Source of the DNA: Hermodice carunculata | Taxonomy: Eukaryota; Annelida; Polychaeta; Eunicida; Amphinomidae | Assembly (NCBI GenBank): GCA_964020975.1 | Contig: CAXHWN010002763.1 | Coordinates: 596,010 to 660,009, forward strand | Length of the DNA stretch: 64,000 nt | Reading direction: 5' to 3' | In this document: piece after piece, positions 1 to 11,881 of the stretch | Position numbering within the stretch: the stretch's first letter is position 1 | Layout: every line of letters begins with the position of its first letter | The notes under the pieces: model-generated | Told to the model about the DNA's origin: nothing | Database searches by the model: none | Seen by the model: the letters and a program-made list of their open reading frames with translations, nothing else | Position numbers and translations under genes: made by a program

Positions 1-1082
1 CATGGATGTTGTCCCATGTAAGCTGTCCACCTTCCTCCTCCATTTTCTATTGATCAGCTCTGCCTCAGCTTGGGAGAGGTACGGAAAATTATACCGTATT
101 TCATGTCTTGTTGCACAGTTGTTGTACAGAATATAATTATCCATGGTCTTGAAATGTGTGAATATTCTGTACTCTGTAGGCCCTAAGTATTCAATGCAGC
201 AATTTCGCAGTCAGTAAAAAAATACAATGTAGGCCTATAAGCACAGGTTAATTACTACAAGCCCATGCTTTCCTATGTACGGTATTTATGTGTATATTTG
301 ATCAGAATCAGATTATGAACGAGTAGGCTGTGTGTAAATATTACATTCGAACACAATATTAATCAGGTCAGAAAGCCGTCCTGAAGACACACATTTACAC
401 ACGTATGTGAAAATACTCACAAACATGGTTCATAATTCCACCCTCTTTTTTTAATTTTCCCTATTTTCTTCTTTTGTATGTGGTGTGTTTTCTCTGTGTG
501 AATCAGCAAAGGTAAATATTCCAACATGACTTTTTATTTGAATTCAATTCGGAAACCACAAAAAAACATAATAATAACAATAAGATGATGTCTGAAACAT
601 GACCAAAAGAATACCTCACGCCTCAAATCAAACCACCGACCTTCAACTTGTGAAGTTGTAACATGTATTCTGCAGGATCAAACCTAGCTGTCTGGTATGG
701 CCTGCGCAATGGTCAGTCTGGTCCGCATGGTCCAAGCTCCAAATTCACGTTGGAGTGGGTTTGTCTCTGTATCTGACATCAATGTTGTGCTCGCACTACA
801 TTTACCATGCTACAGCTTGCAAGTTACCTCCAAGATTAACCCTCATGTGATATCATGGCGCTGATCATGGATACATACTGGGAATTCCTGATAGGACATG
901 ATTGTTCTGTTCCTTGATCTGTCTCTAATGCGCCCCTTGCTTTGTCCTCATGCAGTCGGGTCACCACATAATTGGGAATTTATCACACATATTCATGGTC
1001 ATTGTCTATGACTTATCCCTCTGACCATCCAAACTTGTTACCAGGTATTCACAAAACATCTATGGCCTTGACCTCACCAAAA
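1..1082. other. Non-coding stretch, nothing recognised
   Basis: No open frame of convincing length or composition, no recognisable protein similarity and no clear repeat structure on either strand. It is AT-rich and looks like intergenic or intronic DNA. Confidence 0.5.
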
Positions 1083-1440
1083 TAAATCTCGAAATTTGGA
1101 GTTTTTCACCTGAAATTTCGAGAATTAAACCTCGCAATATCGGGATTTTTCTCAAAATATGGCCTTTTTAAGCCATCATTTTGACTTTAAAAAGTCGACA
1201 TTTTCGACCGTTTTAATTCGGAATTACGACTTTTGTCTTTAAACTTCGATTTTTTTCTAAAAAGTTTGTTCTTATAAAGTCAAAATTTCGAGGAAAAGTC
1301 GACATTTTGAGAAAAAAGTTGCAATTCCGAAAAAAAGTCTTAACTTGGACTTTAAAAAGTCGGCATGTAGAAAAAAAGTCGACATTATGTGTTTTTTCAT
1401 TCGAAATTTCAAGAAAAAAAATCGAAATTTTGCGTTTTAT
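1083..1440. repeat. Degenerate self-complementary short-motif array
   Basis: The stretch repeats variants of AAAAAGTCGACATTTT and CGAAATTTCG with irregular spacing of roughly 20 bases. The words are largely self-complementary, so the block can fold on itself in many registers. It is probably a decayed tandem array. No transposon family was recognised. Confidence 0.5.
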
Positions 1441-1958
1441 TTTTATTTTTATGTGGTCCTGATACGCTTTTGTAATTTACCAACTAACATCACATTTGAT
1501 TTTCATCATTAAAACATGCACCATTTTTTTTAAGCAAAGGCATCTGCTATGTTTAACATTTAATCCAGACAAACTTCACAGTATGCTAATAATAAACACA
1601 TATCATCGGCATAAACTTGACAGGGGATCATCTCAGAAGCAAAAACGATACCCAGCTCGGTCCGGCATGGCCAGAAATAAGAGAATCGGGGATATGACAT
1701 GTTTGTGACGCTTGCGCACAACAAGAGAAAGAAGCTTACCAAACCAAGGTACTATTCCTGCTAATTACAAAAGACGTTAGTTCGAGCCAATATAGAGGCA
1801 GTGTGAATCAAATGTTGGTATGTAATGGAACCACACTCCATACAAAAAAAAATGCAAACCTATGTAATGTAAACGGTAAAATTTAGCATTTAAACGAGAG
1901 TAAATACGGAATATTTCGTCCGGTCTTCGTATATAAACAGACTAACACACCGACTAAT

Positions 1959-1989
1959 ACACACACACACACACGCACACACACACACA

Positions 1990-2049
<60 letters not shown>

Positions 2050-2110
2050 CATATATTTATTTGTGTGTGTGATAGTGTGTGTGTGTATGTGTGTGTGTGT
2101 GTGTGTGTGT
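1959..2110. repeat. Compound (CA)n-(TA)n-(TG)n microsatellite
   Basis: About 75 bases of CA repeat pass into a short TA tract, then about 45 bases of TG repeat after a brief interruption. CA and TG arms around a TA centre make the whole block an imperfect inverted repeat. The long cysteine/valine and histidine/threonine frames here are only the repeat read as codons. Confidence 0.85.
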
Positions 2111-4560
2111 CGGATACTGCGACATATCACAGGTGGCTTGTCACATTTTGGCGAACAATCATTTGCAGTATACCTCCAAAACATCGTGGATGATAAACAG
2201 TTGGTATACCTTTGCTGGAATTATAGTATGTCAACAATTTAACAGGGTTTATCTTCAAAACAGCGACATTTAAACGTCACTTAATGCTCTAAATATATGA
2301 AAAGCACGAAAATCTCTACACGTGCAAATAAACAGAATCGTTTATTTAAAAATACATCGCGGAACAGACTGCACGGTTAATTTCAAATGCCTCGTGACAC
2401 TCTTGTGCAATCAACCTATTTCAGGAAACGTGGGTAAAAAATACTTTACAAAAATAATGTGTACTAAAGTGCAAGTTCCACCCACGTTGCTGATAACGTG
2501 TTTCTGTGACCGCAAAGAAAAACAATGTGTGTTAATTACAGAGCTTGTTGTGGCAGTCGACAATTAAAATCATTTTCAAATTATTAGTAAAATGATAAAG
2601 TATGTGTATATTTGGAAAACACATTGGAGATTGGTGCGGAAGATTGTTGGCTGAAACCCGGTCGTTCGGTGGTCACATAACATATGAGACAAAAATTAAT
2701 GTGACGTCATGACTAAATACATTTGAAAATATGTTGGACTGTACTATACTGTGCCGTATCTTTAAATTGTCACACCATTAAACATATTTACTATTATGAT
2801 ATGATACATTTGGTCACATGTTCAAATGGATTATATCATATAATTAATAAGGGAAGTACCCCGATTTAAACAAATGTTCAACTACATTTCATGATAGGAT
2901 TACATTAATTTAATCTGTGTTGTGAAGCTGCTTCTATGCTCAGCATACGCACAACAATATTTGCCATGGTCAAAAACTGTAGGTCCGCACTTTCCGTCAA
3001 GGAGGGCCGTGATTGGTTAAAATATAATGGGGCTTGGGGGCAACTTTAGAAAGCAGACTCTGTTCAATGTTAAGTATCCCATTTACATGTTTTATAGGGT
3101 CAACTGGCCAATGACACTATTATCCCTTGAGCATGCGCACCTAAGATTTCCTTGATGACAGGAAACCACTGGATTTTCCGTTTCTGAGTAGAGTCCTGAA
3201 GTGTGATATTCCTCATCACAAACAGCGGAATTTAAAGCTGCGAAACGTGTTTGATCGTTTTCCTGCTGTGGAATCGTTTATAAATATTTTTGGCGGTTGA
3301 AACTTTTTTTCCTTTTTTTTTCTGTTTAAATTGAACCTGATACCATTTATGTAGTAAGGTACATGATTAGTTAATATTATTTTTTAGTTTTCTAGTTTTT
3401 TGCTGTTCTTGGTTTGCTTGCTCTGGGACTTTTGCTCTTATTTTTGTTTTTATTTCTTTGTGTGTTTTTAAAATTATTATTGAAGAGGGGTCAATCTAAT
3501 TATATTGTCGAAAATATTCATTTCACCAAGAAAGGAGGAGGGGGCTGCAAAATAGTGTAACCCTCGTTTACTTGTGACAATGTCTTAAAGTATAGATAGC
3601 CCCTGAAAGAGATCTCCGAATTATGGACAGAACAATCTATATTTTTATTGGCAATCGATTTGAATTTAGTGACGCTTAGTTCTGCAAATCCAATTATATT
3701 CTGAGCTACGACAACATCAATATGGAGAAATGAGAATTCATTTTTAAAAAATATGTTTCTTCTCGGATTCATGTAATTTGAGATGTTTCTGGGTTTTTTC
3801 ACAACATATTTGTATATTCATTTTGTGCTGGCGTATCCTAAATTCATTCTGTGAGCATCGATATGTGCAGTTTGCACGATTCGCGAATTTTATCGACGCG
3901 TCTAAACATTTCGGATGACTTTGTTCTCAAATTACCATGTATGTTTCTTGTCAAATTTTGTCCTGGATGTTTTTTTAAAAATACATTTCATAATATTTTT
4001 CTGGTTTCATTGTCGCCTGCCTCACCTTTAATTCTTTCTGTTAGCATCAATTTTACAGTTTGCATGATTCCATGATTCTTATAATTTATCTGCAAATCAA
4101 TTGTCAGGTACACTTCAGATCACCTAAAATTCCCATGTAGAGTTATTTTCAAATGCTTTTCGAAAAATCCTGTATATTTTACAGGATATTTTTTGCGACT
4201 TCACGTCTGCCATCTTTTCTAAAATAAATAAATTTAAGACTGAGCGAAAATGAATGGGTGGACAAAAATAAATAAGAAAAATAATTAATTAGAATTGCAA
4301 AATAATAACGGTAAACAGACGAAGGCCACGTCCTCAGTGTGGTACGGGAGAGGGGGAGCAGACACAAATGTGAGTGCAATACGTACTGTTTACAACGAAC
4401 GTGAGTTCAGGGGAATATTGACACTGTGTGAAATGAACAATTTGACGTCTGCTACAAACACTATGTCCTGAAATCATAAACAAATCTGATATCCACAGAA
4501 GGCAGACGATTCAAATTAATTAGAATATCTGGAACGCAAGATACATTCTGTGTAACAGGA
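2111..4560. other. Non-coding stretch, nothing recognised
   Basis: AT-rich sequence with only short, compositionally random frames. No domain, RNA gene or repeat family was recognised. Confidence 0.45.
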
Positions 4561-4701
<141 letters not shown>

Positions 4702-4835
4702 GTGAGTATATGTCTAATTCTGCATCTCTATATGGTATTGGTACCTACGTTTATGCTCTTACAGTTTTCATATATTCGTTTAGTTTGTGGCTTTTCTGTG
4801 GCTCTCCCTGGTGTAATTTTCTGTCATTACCTGAT

Positions 4836-4855
4836 GCAGCCACTAGATGGCAGCG
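4836..4855 (+). promoter_or_regulatory. CTCF-like motif (candidate)
   Basis: The word CCACTAGATGGCAG fits the animal CTCF core (CCASYAGRKGGCR). A motif of this length can occur by chance in 64 kb, and binding cannot be judged from sequence. A second, reverse-oriented match lies at 24085-24100. Confidence 0.2.
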
Positions 4856-6189
4856 TCTTACAATATGATTGGCGCAACACTGTCAGATTCTTTGTCCCTG
4901 CTTTACAATGGAATTGAACGTTGTCAAGACAAGAGGCATCCAACATATTGTATAATGTCATTATGAAGGAAAATTCCTTATTTTTGGGTGTAAAAATGTT
5001 TCATTCTATCATCTGAAGTGTATAAGTATATGTTATCATATGCTGCAAAATATTTGAAATCAAGTTTGTAGAAAAAGTTTTATTTGCGATTTTGTGGTGG
5101 ACAAACCCCGTCATCCAGTCTTTAGCGCATATATTGGATGAGTAAAACTGTAGTTTGGATGTATCTCATTAAACAAACGGTGAACAGGGAACCCCCCCCC
5201 CTTCTATAAAAGTTGATTATAAATAAAATAACAGAGGGGCAGCAATAAAGAGACCTATTTCCAACATGTTCATTGTGAAGTGAAACAAAGTAACAAACCA
5301 GTTACCTGCCCCAGTATGGCTTAATAATTTTACCAATGTTCATCATCGTGATAATTTGACATGGTCATGTGACTGTCAACTTCAATTCAGCAATTTGCTG
5401 ACGCCGCCAAAATATGACGTCATATAACTACTACATTATACAATACGTTTTTCACCAGGCAAGTTTACTTAGCACAAATGAACCGTAACAGGTGTTTTTA
5501 ATCTGTCATGCGTGATAGAGACTCCTCATATCATTCTATGTCACCGACGCCCAAGTTATGTCAGCTGCCCGGACCTTGACCGCCGCAGCCCGCGGGTCTA
5601 AAATGTGTGATAATTCAATCATATTATCAGATTATAGGACGATACAAAGAGGTGAGTTGTGCTTTGGTGAATAAAATTTGACGAGGCCCACATGTATCGT
5701 GAGCTGTTAGGAGAGGACGGGTGAGCTTCAAGACCCGGAAGACGAAAGTGTTTCCAGATTACCACCGTTGCACGTTGATAATCAGTGTCCTTCACAGAGA
5801 TTAACGAACGCTGTAACAATTAACACCAATTTATTTTTGCAATAACCTGAACTGACGTTATGTTGATCACGTATTCGAAATTAACTATCGCCAGAAGTGT
5901 GTAATTTTAACAGGAAAGTTTCATATTTAAATCTCGTATTTCTGTGTCGGAAGCGCCACGGTGCCACCATGAAGGCAGTCTCAATATTTACACTCTGGCA
6001 AAGGCTATTACGAAACTGGGACAAATGTGCCCAACAAAGCTTAAATCTGACGACAAACTGGTTGGTGCGTAACGGCGCTGGAAAGACACAATCAATCTGG
6101 TATTTTGCGATGATATAATGTCTCCTCTTTTAATGTATTTTAGCCTTGTCTTTCTTCCGAGCCACAACACCAGCTTGAGCATGGTTTTG

Positions 6190-6275
6190 ACAGATTGATT
6201 GATTGATTGATTGATTGATATTGTTTTATTCATGAGTACCATGGACCTACTATCAAATAGTAGGTCCATGCTAGT
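6190..6275. repeat. (GATT)n run followed by a perfect hairpin
   Basis: Six GATT units are followed at 6240-6270 by a hairpin whose arm CATGGACCTACTAT is repeated exactly in reverse complement after a 3-base loop. A short tetranucleotide run next to a stem is common at the 3' ends of LINE- or SINE-like retroelements, so this may be a retroelement tail. That origin is inference. Confidence 0.5.
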
Positions 6276-6394
6276 ACACAGTTCTTGAACTACGTAAATA
6301 GTTATAAAAACGACAGATGACTCCACCACTGAACCATGCACCATGAAATGGGAGCACTAGAAAGCGGTTGGATTATAACCATTCGCAGGAGCGG

Positions 6395-6540
6395 ATCGAG
6401 CATTTCATATGGGGGAGGGGGAGCTGAAATTGAGCAGGGTGTGGGGGCTGCTTGGGCCCCTGCCGGGTCCAGGGCAGTGCCCTGGTGGGGTCAGGGGGAG
6501 CCCCCCCCCCGGCTCCTGGGGTAATGAGCTTCCCAAAGGG
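6395..6540. repeat. GC-rich repeat with nested short palindromes
   Basis: A G/C-rich island in AT-rich surroundings, with consecutive small palindromes such as CAGGGCAGTGCCCTG and GGGGGAGCCCCC. Islands of this kind are usually dispersed repeats in invertebrate genomes. The short proline/glycine-rich frames across it are not convincing genes. Confidence 0.4.
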
Positions 6541-6719
6541 CACAAGCAGCCTCTTCCGTCACCAAAATGAAAAATATCACAAGCCCGATTTACCTGTATT
6601 GTATTTGCCACATGGTGAAACAGCTTCAGAAAAAATTGCAGGCTGTCTAGTCATCATATGCAGCAAACTGCAATAAAAAAGAAGAAATGTATATGGCAGA
6701 GCTTCCAAACTAGCCCTTG

Positions 6720-7075
6720 TTAAGAAAAAGGGGGGCGGGGGGAACTCTCTCCCGTAGGCACCGAAAAGTGGGAGGGCGAGCGCCGAAGACGCGAAGCACA
6801 GCTATAGGTGATCTGGGGGCATGCTCCTCCGGGAAAATTTGACATTTGCACCTTCATTTCCTGCATTTTGGAGCATTTAAGGCACCATCAGAGACATTTT
6901 CAGTCAATTAAAATGATCACTCAACTGCTCTAAGCCATATATATGTGTATTTATGGTCGTTACCTCATATTTTACAAAAAGCGACGGACATTTTATGAAA
7001 AGCGGTATGGTGGGAGTCTCTGTAAAAAGAATAAGAAAAAGCGGGAGATCTCCCACTGAGGCGGCAGACTTGGAG
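6720..7075. repeat. Decayed dispersed repeat (G-rich head, palindromic tail)
   Basis: It begins with a G-rich run, contains a segment rich in GCG words (GAGCGCCGAAGACGCGAAGC) and ends near the palindrome GCGGGAGATCTCCC. The layout suggests a dispersed element, but no family or terminal repeats could be established. Confidence 0.3.
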
Positions 7076-8602
7076 GCTACGAGATGCAGTGCAAAACATT
7101 TATATACATAATCTCAGGTCAGTTCCCAATCATCATGCATTTCACTTGAGCACACTTTGGCAACACAAAAAGCGCTAGTTTGCAGTTAGGAGCTCATGTT
7201 GGGATGAACCCACCATTATATTTACTGTATATTTTTATATTAGCACAAAGGCGTATAACTTTTGTTGCGTCATTTATTGAAAATAAAGTATGCAGTTGGT
7301 GTTGTCCAGACACCTTTCATTGAAAACAGTCAACATAAAAGACGAGTCTTTAGAAAGAACCAAAAGTGATGCCAGTGTCTATAGGTAGGATCAAAAGTGA
7401 TACCGGTGTCCACCTGTCATAGCCAGCAAACACGTGCTCCGAGCACGGCTTGCCAGTATTACGTCACTGGGTATGAATATGTGATTCGCCCTCCGTTTAC
7501 AAAATTCATCATGGAGAAAATATCTGTCAAACCAAAAAACTCAAACATACTGATAAGTAAATGTAATAGTCTAGCTGAAACAGTGCGCCAACTACAGGTA
7601 AATTGGCTCCAAAAGGTGTCAGCACAAGACAATCAAGAACTATTTAGAATGGTAACCTGCACCTGATTGGCCGCAATGGTGTATTCATACCTTCATTTTG
7701 CAAATGACAAGGAACATTCATCTCTCTTATGCATATGCAATATTGACCCATACAGGTGTAATGTTCTGGAAATAAAATTCAGCTACCTGGTATTGTCTCA
7801 GAAATATAACACCTTTTCTATACATCACAATGGATTCTAAACGCAATTTTAAATGTTTTGATCTGACCCCACCAATTACTAAAACTCATTATGTCTCTGC
7901 ATTTTGATTTAATATCCATAGTCGACCACCTCGCATACGCAAGATTATATATGGAACCTTGGTAAATGGACAGGAACGAGATTATTACATCAGTAAAATA
8001 TGAAACCAAATGAATAGATGGACAAATAAATATACATGTATGGCATTGTCTAGAAATATAAGGCTCTGTAATATAGAATTAATAATTCGGAAATAAACAC
8101 AACAGTTGTAACTGTCTATTCTGTAAATCATATTTCTTCAAGAACATAGAATTTCACAGTAACGTCACTAACAAAAAAAATGCGAATTGAGAAATCCCTG
8201 CTCGAAAAATTTGATGTTACCCTGTGCAGTCTTCTAATATTATTTATTTGACATCCTGCATCAAATGTAAAATCTCCATATGTGGGCCTAACTACTCAAC
8301 CAGATAAAAAGAGGCTTGATGGACAAAAAACTACACTTAAAAATCGCAAATTAAATACCTTTTTTTGTGTAGCCGTTTCAATTCTGAGGAACATTCATGT
8401 TTGGAGCTGGGCACAAATTCTTGATTAAATAGAGCCAAATTTACTAGACCAAGCTAGTTAACACAAGGAAATTATCACAAAAGGAAGAGTTTTGGATCAA
8501 CAAACTTAATTCTGCTTTTCCCTTTGGACTCAATGATAGAATTTAGGCTTTGGTGATGTTAGGAATTAGGACTTTGAGACTCTTGATAGCAAAAACACAC
8601 CT
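7076..8602. other. Non-coding stretch, nothing recognised
   Basis: AT-rich sequence without a credible coding frame, RNA gene or repeat family. Confidence 0.4.
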
Positions 8603-8818
8603 TGAAGAAGAAGAAGAAGAAGAAGAAGAAGAAGAAGAAGAAGAAGAAGAAGCAGAAGAAGAAGAAAAAGAAGAAGAAGCAGAAGAAGAAGAAGAAGAAG
8701 CAGAAGAAGAAGGAGAAGATGATGATGATGAGAAGAAGAAGAAGAAGAAGAAGAAGAAGAAGAAGAAGAAGAAGAAGAAGAAGAAGAAGAAGAAGAAGAA
8801 GAAAAAGAAGAAGAAGAA

Positions 8819-8851
<33 letters not shown>

Positions 8852-8852
8852 C
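8603..8852. repeat. (AAG)n-(GAT)n trinucleotide microsatellite
   Basis: About 215 bases of AAG repeat with a few GCA and GGA variants end in about 32 bases of GAT repeat. It reads as poly-Glu, poly-Lys, poly-Arg or poly-Met depending on frame, with no non-repeat coding flank, so it is not a gene. Confidence 0.9.
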
Positions 8853-9097
8853 CTGGAAAAGCAGGAAACTTAGGATTGCGAATGCTTCAGATCTTGTTCA
8901 AAATTTGCTTCAGGCTTTCCCTAAAGGCATTGGTCAACTACATACAGCCCTTAAAGTTCTATCATTTCGAGATATAACCAGAATCAACAAATATTTTGGT
9001 CCTACTCATTCATAACTCCCAGTTCCACAAACTTTTTGGGAAAAGGTTTATGCTTACACAACAATATTCCGAAAGGAAATCCTAATAAGGAGAAAAA

Positions 9098-9448
9098 ATG
9101 GATCAAATGTTTTGCAGCATTCTTTTCGAACACAAAATGATTAATTCACTGAACATCCAATCCCTTTTCAAATTGAAATTTGTCCGTAACATGATTCCCA
9201 AAGAATGTAGAATAAAAGATCCCCCTCCCCTCCCCATTATTTCTTATAGATATGTCAATATTTTTGGAGAAAGGATATTGAATTACAGGAAAAGTCTGGC
9301 TTCAATTAATCTGAGGGATATCGCAGCAAATCAATATTGTAACTGTTTGTCTAACAATTTATTGTATTTGTGTCTATTTGTCCAGAACCACTTCCTAGTA
9401 ACCGCAACTCTATTCCACAGTCTGAACTCTTCACTCTCCATAAGCTAA
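9098..9448 (+). pseudogene. Possible repeat-derived coding relic
   Basis: An open frame of 116 codons has non-random composition. Its middle (near residues 44-90, with a YRYVN...NYRKSL...CNCLSN pattern) recalls a coding fragment I associate with dispersed elements in marine invertebrate genomes. I cannot name the element family from sequence alone. There is no recognisable domain boundary, splice context or partner exon, so it is more likely a fossil of a mobile element than a host gene. Confidence 0.25.
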
Positions 9449-10260
9449 CCTATCACTGTTTACCCTATATACATATGGAAATACTACTGTGCCTATTGCG
9501 CACGTTCTTCTGTTGAATTTTGACATAGGCTTTACTAGTCCAAATAAATTAAAGGGTCTTCAAGGAGTAGCTACTTAGAACATGTTTCGGAGCCTGTACC
9601 CGTGCATGTCTCTCTCAGTAGCGGCTTCTTGTCTAAGCTAAATTAGACACAGACGGCCCACATGATAATGAATAAATGTGAACGTGGCAAATTATAAATT
9701 AGACATATACGTGAAGTTCTGCGTATAAATGCAGAGCTTCATTACGAAAGAGGAATACCTGCTAGACCAAACATAATTGCTAAATTTCTGCAGTACAAGT
9801 TCAGATAAGAACAATTTGACTTACTCCTGAACCAGTATTTACCCTTTCTAGCTGGACAACTTATCTTAGTTAAACCACCTGCGAATTTATAACTGAAGTG
9901 AAATTTTATAATAATATATCCTACCTGCCTAATGAATTCTACGAAAGACTTTTCCTGGAAACAAACTAAGTGTTAAGATTGCCCCGATTTCCTTACAAAA
10001 TATGTTGGAATGAGTTTGGGAAAAGGTACATACCGAAACCTGTCAAGCATAAAAGAAAGGCACATTTTATTCTCTTTCCAGGATTCTTCCCAGATAGAAG
10101 AAACCAAGGTCGAGAATCAGGATAGACAGCATATGTAATAAAATGCATCATCTGTGTCATTCTGCATGTAAGAGGCACTCCATAAATATTTTGGACTTTT
10201 AATCTAATTCTTGACCAGTGTGTTAGCAATTGTCATTTTTTCCTTTTCCTTATATTTTCA

Positions 10261-10413
10261 GAAGCCAAAGGACATGAAACAATGGTGATATTACGACATA
10301 CGTTAGAATGGATGAAATTGTGCCATGGAAACTTTCGGGAAGCTGGCCAAAATGTATATGAATGCTAAAAAAAGTGAAGCGTGGCAAAAACACACCACTA
10401 GGTTGTCTACATC
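10261..10413 (+). promoter_or_regulatory. 5' UTR exon of the GT92 gene, with acceptor and uORFs
   Basis: A strong 3' splice site (TTTTCCTTATATTTTCAG, ending at 10261) precedes the coding start by about 150 bases, so the coding exon probably begins with 5' UTR spliced to an unseen upstream exon. The leader holds at least seven ATGs, the longest opening a frame of about 17 codons, all closed or out of frame before 10414. Upstream ATGs of this kind often lower translation of the main frame; that effect is inferred. Confidence 0.5.
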
Positions 10414-11880
10414 ATGTCGTGGAAAAACATATTGCGTTCTTATTTAAGCAGTGAACGCTTCTGGATACTTTTTGTAGCGGTAATATTTCTGTGTCTGTAC
10501 TTTGTCTTGTTTCGCTCTTTGCCACAGAGAGGCGAAAACAGAGTAAATTGGTTGGATCGTGAACAGGTGCGCCACAAACATGAGGTTTATGGTGACAAAA
10601 TGGCCGCTGAGAAATCTCACACCATCGAGCCTCGGTTGTCGCGGAAGAAGGATATCATACGCAAGGGGTCAAACATCATGTTTTGTTTAAACCTTAACAA
10701 GTCTAATATAACTATGACAGAAGAACCACAGTCGTTTCAGAAAGTCCCTAACAGAGAGGCGTTTGTATTTTCCGCATTTTACGACAATCGTACGCTTGTC
10801 GGTGGGCCTTTGGTCCGTGTGGTGACCACAGGTATACAAATAGCTTATAATAAAGTGGGAGATTTTCACTGTTTGCTCTGGTTTGAAGGCATCAGGACGC
10901 CTGTTAATGTCGGGCCAGCTCGTTATCAGGTGCTGTACCACAGTACGCTGTGGCCTAAAATGTACACTGCCCATTTTATTCTTTGTCCTTTGAAGGATGT
11001 GCTAGAAATACCATATGCTGTGTCCATAGGAGACACACAGTGCCATAAACCGGTTAACGCTTTGCTGATCCTCAGCAGTTCACCTTCATCTACCCAGCGT
11101 CAGAAGCCCGCCTTACCGTACGGTTTGGGGGTTTGTATCTCTCCCGTGTATGGACAATTCGACGACACAACGCGCATTATAGAATTTATTGAAATGCACA
11201 GACTGCTCGGGGCTCGTCTTATGACCTTTTATGATTTTTCGATAGGTCCAAGTGTGCATAACCTTTTGAATTATTACACTAAAAAAGGCCTTGCTCAGGT
11301 CGTTAAGTGGGCGTTTCCGACCGAGGTTCAACAGACTTATTTCATGCAGAGAGTGTCGCTAAATGACTGTCTGTACAGGAGCATGGGGACAGTTAAGTAT
11401 GTGGCAGTGAACGATTTGGACGAGTTTATTGTGCCGCGTTCGACTGCAAACTGGCACGATATGATTGAAAATATCCACGAAGAGGAAGTGGGAGCGTATT
11501 TGTTCCAGCATGTATATTTTGAACAAAGTCCATGGCACGATAAACATACAAAACATAACCTTCTGACACAATCGTCACAGAACAGAACAGAAAAGGTATA
11601 CCCGCCTGGAAAAATCCGCTGTAAATCCCTCTATGAATGTAAGTGCGCAATCAGCATTGATATCCACTTCCCATATGAATTACTTCCAGGCAAAAAGGAG
11701 AAAATCGTAGATCCTAAAATAGGCATGCTTCATCATTACCGAAAGGAAGCTCTGGGAGACTGGAAAAGGTTATTACAAACGGCGAACATAAAAATGGTTG
11801 AGGATAAGCACATGGAAATGTACAGGGAGCACCTTCTGACGGCAGTGGAAAACATTAAGAGTAAATTGTCTCTCGAATAA
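10414..11880 (+). CDS. GT92 (DUF23) family glycosyltransferase
   Basis: An intact 488-residue frame without introns. Residues 1-15 are a short cytoplasmic tail, residues 16-33 (FWILFVAVIFLCLYFVLF) form one membrane anchor, and a basic stem region follows. This is the type II topology of Golgi glycosyltransferases. The DUF23/GT92 domain spans about residues 230-470: a VYGQFDDTTRIIEFIEMHRL segment, then the metal/nucleotide-sugar motif DLDEF at 334-338 (a DxD-like motif), then the HFPYEL and GMLHHYR segments typical of the family's C-terminal half. Characterised members, such as nematode GALT-1, transfer galactose to fucose on N-glycan cores; the acceptor of this enzyme cannot be read from sequence. 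The length is normal for the family. The start was chosen as the first ATG giving the anchor; upstream ATGs are in other frames or blocked by stops. The uninterrupted coding region may reflect ancestral intron loss or retroposition. Confidence 0.9.
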   Translation: MSWKNILRSYLSSERFWILFVAVIFLCLYFVLFRSLPQRGENRVNWLDREQVRHKHEVYGDKMAAEKSHTIEPRLSRKKDIIRKGSNIMFCLNLNKSNITMTEEPQSFQKVPNREAFVFSAFYDNRTLVGGPLVRVVTTGIQIAYNKVGDFHCLLWFEGIRTPVNVGPARYQVLYHSTLWPKMYTAHFILCPLKDVLEIPYAVSIGDTQCHKPVNALLILSSSPSSTQRQKPALPYGLGVCISPVYGQFDDTTRIIEFIEMHRLLGARLMTFYDFSIGPSVHNLLNYYTKKGLAQVVKWAFPTEVQQTYFMQRVSLNDCLYRSMGTVKYVAVNDLDEFIVPRSTANWHDMIENIHEEEVGAYLFQHVYFEQSPWHDKHTKHNLLTQSSQNRTEKVYPPGKIRCKSLYECKCAISIDIHFPYELLPGKKEKIVDPKIGMLHHYRKEALGDWKRLLQTANIKMVEDKHMEMYREHLLTAVENIKSKLSLE

Positions 11881-11881
11881 A
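11876..11881 (+). terminator. AATAAA overlapping the GT92 stop codon
   Basis: The canonical poly(A) signal AATAAA includes the TAA stop itself. If used, the 3' UTR would be only about 10-30 bases. A second AATAAA lies near 12342 and would give a UTR of about 480 bases. Sequence alone cannot say which is used. Confidence 0.35.

Noticed and set aside
4702-4917. 71-codon hydrophobic frame after a TA repeat
   Set aside because: Starts at the edge of the microsatellite, has no homologue I recognise and no gene context.
8550-8873. Open frame of acidic then lysine-rich then poly-Met sequence
   Set aside because: It is the AAG/GAT microsatellite read as codons. The same tract is open in more than one frame and has no non-repeat coding flank.
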